A stretch of 8,652 nucleotides of DNA from NCBI GenBank assembly GCA_044448905.1, contig JBIOHJ010000130.1, positions 1 through 8,652 of the forward strand, written 5' to 3'. A model generated the notes under the pieces. The model saw only the letters and a program-made list of their open reading frames with translations. It did not search any database and was not told where the DNA came from. The position numbers and the translations under genes are program-made. Origin of the DNA: JBIOHJ01 sp044448905. Lineage in GTDB: Bacteria; Bacteroidota; Bacteroidia; AKYH767-A; OLB10. Below, piece after piece: positions 1 through 5,344 of the stretch. Numbering within the stretch: the first letter of the stretch is position 1; each line of letters opens with the position of its first letter.

Positions 1-2
1 GT

Positions 3-1433
3 TATATTGGTGAATATTTGTGGTATAACCCGCTCATTGCATTTGTTGAAGCGGGTGTAATAAAGCTTACAGGAATTCCTCCAATGGGTTTGGTAACTAA
101 AGGAGGCGCATTGCTGAACATCGTATCCGTATTTATGTTTTACCTGATGGTTACTTATTTATTTGGCAGCAGTGTTGCCATTGCTGCAACCGCTTCGTTT
201 CTTTTTTTTACCTCAGGTAATATACCTTCATGGGGCGCTGCTACGTATTCACCCTGGCTATACCCGCAAAATTTCGTGCAGTCAATATTTTATCTTGGAA
301 TTATTTGCTGTTGCAAAGCATTCAGTAAACCGGGTTATACAGGTTTCTTAATTGCCGGTGCAGTTACAGGTATTGCGTTTTTAGGGCATACTGCCCCCGC
401 CTTGATTTTACTGTTTATAACCGGTGTGCTTTTTTTGAAATCAATATATCAAGCGGTAAAAATCAAATTGCCGGGCGAAGCAAATAAATTCATGCGGCTT
501 GGATTTTTATTCAGCCTGGTTTTTATCATAGTCAGTTTGCCTTTAACGTTTTTTGTAATTGGCAAATACAAGCTTCACATGGTAAATACCATAACGTTTG
601 AGTATAACGATCCCCTTTTTATATGGTTTAATTTTTTAACCCTCATTAAAGAAAATATTTCTTTCACTCTCCCTTTCGTACTTATCGGGTGTTTTTACAT
701 TTTGTATAAGTTGAAAGATAAATTAAAACGAAATTTCTTATTCTATTGGTTTGGCGCCTGTGTATTATTTTTTATTTATACCAGTGTCATTACAATCCTC
801 AGGGTAAAATGGGGCTTGCGGTTCCCCGGGTTGGTTCCGGCTTTTCATTTTTTCTTTTATCTCAAGGCATTGCAATCTGTTTTGTTTGGAATAGGGTTTA
901 TTTACCTGCTTCAATTTGTGTACAGGAAAATCAAAAAGCGAAATTTAAAAAACGAACATCTTCAGGCTTACACCACGCTGCTTGTCTTACTTGTTTTCCT
1001 TATTTACTACCCGGTTTACAGCAAGCGTCAGGATTTCTATTTCATGCGCGAATACGGGCTCAAACAAAGCGCTGCATCTGAAGAAATTGAAATTTATCAC
1101 TGGCTTTTGCACAATTCATCAATCAATGTTGTAATAGTTTGTGATGAAGATTTTTCCTGCTTCCCAGTGATGGCTTCCGGAAGAAAGCTGGTTGCCGTTA
1201 TTGCTACCATGTCCAATCCCTATGTGAGCTATGTGAAACGTAATGCTGATCGAAACCTGATTTTAAATTCTCTCCATTCTGGAAGTATAAATAATGCAAA
1301 AGAGTTGCTGAATGAATACAGCGTAAAATTCATTCTGCTGGAAAACAGTAAGATTAAAAACGAAACGGCTTTAGAAAATAATTTTGGTGAACCGATTTTT
1401 AAAAATAACAAATTCAGCATCTATAAAAACTAG
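3..1433 (+). CDS. Polytopic membrane protein, GT-C glycosyltransferase-like (5' partial)
   Basis: The reading frame is open to the left edge: before the TTG at 18 the frame continues upstream as Y-I-G-E-Y, so the true start is outside the window and 476 residues are visible. I see roughly nine to eleven hydrophobic segments over the first 340 residues, then a soluble C-terminal part of about 120 residues. This layout, a WYNPL loop near the visible N-terminus, and a tail reading like 'short loop, W-L, V-V-I-V, GR, long helix, Y-S-V-K-F-I-L-L' resemble GT-C fold lipid-sugar-dependent glycosyltransferases and related uncharacterised membrane proteins. The catalytic acidic loop of that fold would lie in the missing N-terminus, so the activity cannot be confirmed. 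It would act at the inner membrane, perhaps in surface-glycan or protein glycosylation. The substrate is unknown. The next gene starts 85 bases downstream and seems functionally unrelated. Confidence 0.6.
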   Translation, partial: YIGEYLWYNPLIAFVEAGVIKLTGIPPMGLVTKGGALLNIVSVFMFYLMVTYLFGSSVAIAATASFLFFTSGNIPSWGAATYSPWLYPQNFVQSIFYLGIICCCKAFSKPGYTGFLIAGAVTGIAFLGHTAPALILLFITGVLFLKSIYQAVKIKLPGEANKFMRLGFLFSLVFIIVSLPLTFFVIGKYKLHMVNTITFEYNDPLFIWFNFLTLIKENISFTLPFVLIGCFYILYKLKDKLKRNFLFYWFGACVLFFIYTSVITILRVKWGLRFPGLVPAFHFFFYLKALQSVLFGIGFIYLLQFVYRKIKKRNLKNEHLQAYTTLLVLLVFLIYYPVYSKRQDFYFMREYGLKQSAASEEIEIYHWLLHNSSINVVIVCDEDFSCFPVMASGRKLVAVIATMSNPYVSYVKRNADRNLILNSLHSGSINNAKELLNEYSVKFILLENSKIKNETALENNFGEPIFKNNKFSIYKN

Positions 1434-1518
1434 TACGTTTTTATATTAACATCTTTTTTGCTGAAAACTTCTGTTCCATATCACCGGCAGCACACTTTTT
1501 TCTACTCAATTTTGCTTT

Positions 1519-2205
1519 GTGAAAAAAGTAGTCGTGTTTACCGGTGCGGGTGTTAGTGCCGAAAGCGGCATAAAAACTTTTCGCGATTCGGGCGGGTTGT
1601 GGGAACAATATGATATAAACGAAGTAGCGACTCCTCAGGCATGGCAGAAAAATCAAAAACTGGTTTTGGATTTTTACAACCAGCGCAGGAGGCAAGTGAT
1701 GGAAGCCAAACCAAATGCTGCTCATATTGCTTTAGCTGAACTTGAAAGGAAATTTGATGTACATATCATTACACAGAATATTGATGATTTGCATGAACGG
1801 GCAGGTTCAACAAAAGTTCTGCATCTGCATGGCGAAATTATGAAAGCAAGAAGTTCGGAATATGAAAGCTTAATTTATGATGTGAAAGGATGGGAATTAA
1901 ACGAAGGGGAGCTATGTGAAAAAGGTTTCCAGCTGCGTCCGCATATTGTTTGGTTTGGCGAAATGGTTCCGATGATGGACCCTGCTGTTGAACTTACATC
2001 CAACTGTGACCTGTTTATTGTTGTTGGAACTTCGCTGGATGTTTATCCTGCTGCAGGTTTAATTAATTATGCTTCACAGGAATCGAAAAAATACCTGGTT
2101 GATCCCAAAGCAAAACGATTGCCTTATGTTTTAAATCTTGAAGTGATTGAAAAAACTGCGGGTGAAGGAGTGCCATTATTAGTGAAACAATTATTATCTT
2201 CTTAA
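1519..2205 (+). CDS. cobB: NAD-dependent protein deacylase, Sir2 family (class III)
   Basis: This 228-residue sirtuin removes acyl groups from protein lysines using NAD+, giving nicotinamide and O-acyl-ADP-ribose. Visible motifs: GAGVSAESG (9-17) and FRD (21-23) for NAD binding, TQNIDDLHERAG (85-96), catalytic His104 in HLHGE, WFGE (145-148) and GTS (170-172). Tyr53 and Arg56 form the YxxR motif (Y-N-Q-R) that in SIRT5 and E. coli CobB binds succinyl or malonyl groups, so de-succinylation as well as deacetylation is likely. The zinc ribbon is degenerate: between residues 108 and 142 only Cys133 remains of the usual four cysteines. The start is a GTG; the encoded MKKVVVFTGAG matches the normal sirtuin N-terminus and no in-frame ATG lies nearby upstream. 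It is probably co-transcribed with the UPF0316 gene 7 bases downstream. The family call is firm; the acyl preference is inferred. Confidence 0.95.
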   Translation: MKKVVVFTGAGVSAESGIKTFRDSGGLWEQYDINEVATPQAWQKNQKLVLDFYNQRRRQVMEAKPNAAHIALAELERKFDVHIITQNIDDLHERAGSTKVLHLHGEIMKARSSEYESLIYDVKGWELNEGELCEKGFQLRPHIVWFGEMVPMMDPAVELTSNCDLFIVVGTSLDVYPAAGLINYASQESKKYLVDPKAKRLPYVLNLEVIEKTAGEGVPLLVKQLLSS

Positions 2206-2212
2206 AAATAAT

Positions 2213-2815
2213 ATGTTCAGTCAGGAATTTGTTCAATCCAATTTATTTAATTGGGTAGTATTACCGCTTCTTATTTTTTGCGCTCGTTCATGTGACGTAA
2301 CATTAGGCACTTTACGAAATATCTTTCTTTCTAAAAATATCCGCTACATAGTACCCTTTCTCGGTTTTATTGAAGTGCTCATCTGGCTGCTTGCCGTTAC
2401 ACAGATTATTAAAAACCTTACCAACGTGATGTGTTATGTAGCTTTTGCCGGTGGTTATTCAATGGGAATTTTTCTGGGAATTAAAATTGAAGAACGGCTT
2501 GCGCTTGGAATGCAAATTTTACGAATCATTACTCATCAGAATGCCGACAGCCTGGTTCAAAACTTAAAACATAATAATTTTGGAGTGACCATAATGGATG
2601 CGCAAGGGTCGAAAGGTCCGGTAAAAATTTTGCTCACAGTTATTAAAAGAAAGGACAGGGAATTGGTAGCCAAGATAATAAACGAGCATAACCCCAACGC
2701 ATTTTATTCCATCGAAGATATACGGATGGCAAACCAAGGTGTATTTCCCCGTTCAGAAGGTGAATCAAAATTACAACACCTAAAAAGAGTTTTTCCGGGA
2801 ATGAAATCTTTTTAG
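2213..2815 (+). CDS. UPF0316 membrane protein (DUF5698 + DUF2179)
   Basis: A 200-residue membrane protein of the UPF0316 family (relatives include Bacillus YebE), function unknown. The N-terminal part carries three hydrophobic segments (about 13-30, 44-65 and 73-92) with the family-typical stretch D-V-T-L-G-T-L-R-N (28-36) and G-I-K-I-E-E-R (89-95). The C-terminal part from about residue 105 to 175 is a soluble DUF2179 domain with alternating strands and helices, including V-K-I-L-L-T-V-I-K-R (137-146) and F-Y-S-I-E-D-I-R (164-171). The DUF2179 fold in related membrane proteins is thought to be a cytosolic sensory or regulatory module, but no ligand is established here. The ATG lies 7 bases after the sirtuin stop with no Shine-Dalgarno sequence, so it is probably in that operon. 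Its length is normal for the family and it appears intact. Confidence 0.88.
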   Translation: MFSQEFVQSNLFNWVVLPLLIFCARSCDVTLGTLRNIFLSKNIRYIVPFLGFIEVLIWLLAVTQIIKNLTNVMCYVAFAGGYSMGIFLGIKIEERLALGMQILRIITHQNADSLVQNLKHNNFGVTIMDAQGSKGPVKILLTVIKRKDRELVAKIINEHNPNAFYSIEDIRMANQGVFPRSEGESKLQHLKRVFPGMKSF

Positions 2816-2887
2816 TTTTTTCTCCGCTGCCGGTTTATCCTATTTTCCGCAGTTGTTTCACCTCGCTTTTTCATTGCTATTTCTTAC

Positions 2888-2895
2888 TATCTTTG
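2888..2895 (+). promoter_or_regulatory. Candidate Bacteroidota -7 promoter element (TATCTTTG)
   Basis: The octamer TATCTTTG matches the Bacteroidota consensus TAnnTTTG exactly and lies just before the oxidase subunit III-like gene. A clear -33 TTTG element at the usual spacing is not visible. If used, transcription would start around 2900-2902, downstream of the ATG at 2897 but upstream of the ATG at 2912. This favours the second start codon. Confidence 0.45.
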
Positions 2896-2911
2896 AATGT
2901 TGGCAATTAAT

Positions 2912-3541
2912 ATGAGTACGCATAAAACACAAAGCGATAAAAAAAAGCTGGTTGATTTTTCGCGCATCGAAAAATTTCATCCATATAAAACATTTTTATT
3001 TTTTGCTTTGCTTGGAAGCACAGTTGTTTTCATGGCGGTGACTTTTTTGTTCATCCTGAGTTTATCGCGAACAGTACCCTTAGAGAATTTCAATTTACCA
3101 AAACCATTTTTTTTAAGCACGCTTCTGCTTCTTTTCAGCAGTTATTCAGTTTCAAAAACATTAAAAGCTTTTAACAAAGATTTGCCACGGAATTTGTTGC
3201 TATACCTCGGCATGACATTGTTGTCGGGGCTGGTATTTGCTTCGTTGCAGCTGGTAAGCTGGAAAATGTTATTCGATTCAGGGTTTATGCTTGCCTCGCA
3301 TACACGGATTTCGTATTTATATTTAATCTCAGGAATTCATTTTCTGCATGTTCTGCTTGGACTCGTTTTCCTGAGCACTATATTCGTTACCGTTTTCAGA
3401 AGATCAGGCGATGCAGTTAAATCGTTGCTGTATTTTTCTGATCAGTTTCAAAAAACAAAAATCGAACTGGCAGTTATTTTCTGGCATTTTGTAGATTTCC
3501 TATGGCTCGGTTTATTTTTGATTTTCCTTTTTGCTTTTTAA
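2912..3541 (+). CDS. Heme-copper oxidase subunit III-like protein (orphan)
   Basis: From ATG 2912 this is a 209-residue integral membrane protein with five hydrophobic segments (about 27-50, 65-82, 95-117, 133-161 and 185-209), the size and topology of bacterial five-helix subunit III (CyoC/CoxC type). Diagnostic stretches are F-H-P-Y-K (22-26) before helix 1, Y-L-I-S-G-I-H-F-L-H (137-146) in helix 4 and W-H-F-V-D-F-L-W-L (191-199) in helix 5, which match the conserved HFxH and WHFVD signatures. Subunit III stabilises the catalytic subunit of terminal oxidases and helps proton uptake. No subunit I or II gene lies in the window, so it is an orphan copy or a diverged paralogue. An in-frame ATG at 2897 would add five residues. 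I prefer 2912 because a -7-like element at 2888-2895 would place the transcript start between them. The lipoprotein gene follows 5 bases after the stop. Confidence 0.82.
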   Translation: MSTHKTQSDKKKLVDFSRIEKFHPYKTFLFFALLGSTVVFMAVTFLFILSLSRTVPLENFNLPKPFFLSTLLLLFSSYSVSKTLKAFNKDLPRNLLLYLGMTLLSGLVFASLQLVSWKMLFDSGFMLASHTRISYLYLISGIHFLHVLLGLVFLSTIFVTVFRRSGDAVKSLLYFSDQFQKTKIELAVIFWHFVDFLWLGLFLIFLFAF

Positions 3542-3546
3542 TAGAA

Positions 3547-4536
3547 ATGAAAGGTAAACTCATCATTCACATTATTTTTTTCACTTTTCTCTCCACCCTT
3601 TTCTTTTCCTGTAAAAAGGAAAAATCATCACTTATCTTTTCATCAGTTTCATCAGGAACGGATTTTAATTTACATGCGATTCGAAGTTTCCAAACCGGTA
3701 AGCTCCTGGCATGCGGAGGAAAAGAAAATAAAGGGATTATACTCACATCGGGCGATGAAGGAAATACCTGGAGCTTGTTAAGTGATACATTTGACCAGGT
3801 CATTTACGATGTCTATTTTTTCGATGAACTTTTTGGATTTGCTGCTGGTGGCACTCCTGATGTTTTTAAAACTATTGATGGAGGAAGGTCATGGGAAAAA
3901 TTATACCTCCCGTTTCCGGCTACCGGTTTCCCGCTTGCTTACCGTGTTCCTTTGCGCCAAATTTTTTTTGTGAATGACTCCACCGGTTTTATTTGCGGTG
4001 GCGGAAGATTCGAGGCCGGCATTATTTTTAAGACTACCAATAGTGGGCAAAACTGGACTCTCAACGTATTTGACCTTGAATTGCGAAGCATTTATTTTTT
4101 AAATGAAACAACCGGTTTTACCTGCGGGTTTGGTGCGATTCTTAAAACCACAGACTCGGGTATTAGCTGGGATTTCATTGCGGTTCCAAATGAGTTTTAC
4201 ACTTCGATGCATTATTCAAATGGTGAATTATTTGTTTCGGGTTATAATGGTGGGATTCTAAACTCCAAAGATGGTGGAACTACCTGGAACTTTCTTAACA
4301 AAAGCAACAATGTAACAAGCAGCCGTTCGCACTTTAATTGTTTAGCATCCATAGCGAATAGTAAACTGATTGCCTGTGGCGCTGACGGGATAGCTTCAAT
4401 CAGTACTGATAATGGAATAACGTGGGACGAAGGTGAGGCCTTTAATGGTTCAACTATAAAAAGTATTTTTCTAACGAATGAAAATTCCGGTATAGCAGCC
4501 GGAACCGATGGCAAAATATTTGTTTTTTCGTTTTAA
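3547..4536 (+). CDS. Lipoprotein with Ycf48-like/Asp-box beta-propeller repeats
   Basis: This 329-residue protein has a lipoprotein signal peptide ending in the lipobox LFFSC, with the lipidated cysteine at residue 22. It is therefore exported and anchored in a membrane by lipid. An upstream in-frame start at 3502 would bury this signal and overlap the previous gene, so ATG 3547 is chosen. The mature part carries six Asp-box (BNR) motifs of the form S/T-x-D/N-x-G-x-S/T/N-W at about 68-75, 109-116, 163-170, 201-208, 240-247 and 286-293, several preceded by the F-x(4-6)-G-F-x-x-G pattern typical of Ycf48-like propellers. This predicts a six- or seven-bladed beta-propeller. Such propellers bind proteins or glycans. 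Cyanobacterial Ycf48 assists photosystem II assembly, but here only the fold is implied. It follows the oxidase-like gene by 5 bases and is probably co-transcribed. No enzymatic residues were recognised. Confidence 0.85.
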   Translation: MKGKLIIHIIFFTFLSTLFFSCKKEKSSLIFSSVSSGTDFNLHAIRSFQTGKLLACGGKENKGIILTSGDEGNTWSLLSDTFDQVIYDVYFFDELFGFAAGGTPDVFKTIDGGRSWEKLYLPFPATGFPLAYRVPLRQIFFVNDSTGFICGGGRFEAGIIFKTTNSGQNWTLNVFDLELRSIYFLNETTGFTCGFGAILKTTDSGISWDFIAVPNEFYTSMHYSNGELFVSGYNGGILNSKDGGTTWNFLNKSNNVTSSRSHFNCLASIANSKLIACGADGIASISTDNGITWDEGEAFNGSTIKSIFLTNENSGIAAGTDGKIFVFSF

Positions 4537-4573
4537 AAAAAACAGCACTTAATTTTCAATTTTTAAGTGCTGT
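4535..4573 (-). terminator. Intrinsic terminator hairpin between convergent genes
   Basis: A perfect 10-bp inverted repeat, CAGCACTTAA (4543-4552) and TTAAGTGCTG (4563-4572), extendable by one A-T pair, encloses a 10-base loop. Eight A residues (4535-4542) flank it on the left, which read as a U-tract after the stem in minus-strand transcripts. It should therefore terminate the cupredoxin mRNA, whose stop is at 4601. For the plus-strand lipoprotein mRNA the same stem lacks a following U-run, so any termination there would be weaker. Confidence 0.8.
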
Positions 4574-4600
4574 CAGAATAAAATGATAAGTCAGCCGGGT

Positions 4601-5215
4601 TTACCGGGCTACTTCAAGCTTTCGCGCATAAACTTTTTGCGAATTTCGTATTTCAACAAAATAAATTCCTCTTGCCCAAAGCGAAACATTCAGCCATTCG
4701 GTATTTGAAATATTTTCTTTGCTGAATACTTTTTTTCCGGCAACATTATACACATTCATTTGAAATTTATCACTTGCCTTAATGGTTGAATTAATTTGAA
4801 CAACCGAAGTTGCAGGGTTAGGATAAAACTGAATGTATTGAGCCACACCCGATACATTGTTAATACCGGTATTTGTGTTTACAACAATTCTCCCTTTCAT
4901 CCCGGAACCTACATGGGGCTGACAAACGTAATAATACGTTTGAACTAAAGTAGGTATAAAAGTGCCTCCGGTCGGGGAGAAAAATTGGAAACCACCGTTG
5001 GGAGTAGATCCATTGGCATTCCACGTTGCCTGGCTGACTTCTGTCGCATTGTGATTACTGTTAATGCTGAAAATAACAGTATCGCCTAAAGTTATAGTTA
5101 CCAAACTAGGAGAAAAAAAAGTACCCGGGGTAGAAATTGACCAAGTAGTAGCATTTACTTCTGAACCAAGAAGAACAAATACTGATAGTAGTAAAACAGA
5201 GTAGATTTTTTTCAT
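4601..5215 (-). CDS. Secreted cupredoxin-domain protein with T9SS type A sorting domain
   Basis: A 204-residue exported protein in three parts. Residues 1-22 are a Sec signal peptide (MKK, hydrophobic core, likely cut after V-N-A). Residues 23-113 form a plastocyanin/azurin-like cupredoxin domain with a complete type 1 copper set: His55 in N-H-N, then Cys98, His101 and Met106 in C-Q-P-H-V-G-S-G-M. Residues about 128-204 are a type IX secretion type A C-terminal sorting domain: F-Y-P-N-P (130-134), V-Y-N-V-A-G-K-K-V (155-163), G-I-Y-F-V-E-I (183-189) and a short basic-containing end. The protein should cross the outer membrane by T9SS and be released or attached to the surface, with the C-terminal domain normally cleaved. 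It probably binds copper or transfers electrons outside the cell; the partner is unknown. A candidate promoter lies 29 bases upstream and a terminator follows, so it can be expressed alone. Confidence 0.88.
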   Translation of the reverse strand: MKKIYSVLLLSVFVLLGSEVNATTWSISTPGTFFSPSLVTITLGDTVIFSINSNHNATEVSQATWNANGSTPNGGFQFFSPTGGTFIPTLVQTYYYVCQPHVGSGMKGRIVVNTNTGINNVSGVAQYIQFYPNPATSVVQINSTIKASDKFQMNVYNVAGKKVFSKENISNTEWLNVSLWARGIYFVEIRNSQKVYARKLEVAR

Positions 5216-5243
5216 GCAAATTTTGTTTTAGTTATTAGTACAG

Positions 5244-5251
5244 CAAAAGTA
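5244..5251 (-). promoter_or_regulatory. Candidate Bacteroidota -7 promoter element (TACTTTTG)
   Basis: On the minus strand the octamer TACTTTTG matches TAnnTTTG exactly, 28 bases before the ATG of the cupredoxin gene, which would give a leader of roughly 20 bases. Upstream is a run of A/T with no clear -33 TTTG. The 129-base gap separating this gene from argS makes an independent promoter plausible. Confidence 0.45.
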
Positions 5252-5344
5252 ATAATATTTTTTTTTAAAGATTAAAACATGAACATGAATATGTGGGGTA
5301 TAAATAAAAAGTACCTGAAAAGAAACAACTAAAAGAATGTTTAA

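Noticed and set aside
746..1081. 111-codon plus-strand frame inside the membrane protein gene
   Set aside because: It overlaps the clear hydrophobic reading frame in another phase, and its composition (scattered Cys, Arg, Pro) is typical of an out-of-frame translation.
1434..1518. Intergenic gap searched for a small RNA or attachment site
   Set aside because: Only 85 AT-rich bases with no inverted repeat, tRNA-like fold or direct repeat.
1512..1519. TTGCTTTG next to the sirtuin GTG start as a -7 promoter element
   Set aside because: It has a mismatch at a key A position and would place the transcript start inside the coding region.
2827..2852. Possible hairpin CTGCCGG/CCGCAG after the UPF0316 gene
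   Set aside because: The stem is only six pairs with a bulge, the loop is long and the following T-run is broken, so it is too weak to call a terminator.
3502..3546. Longer start for the lipoprotein at 3502, overlapping the oxidase-like gene
   Set aside because: It would add 15 residues before a well-formed lipoprotein signal peptide, placing the lipobox cysteine at residue 37, and would overlap the preceding gene by 40 bases.
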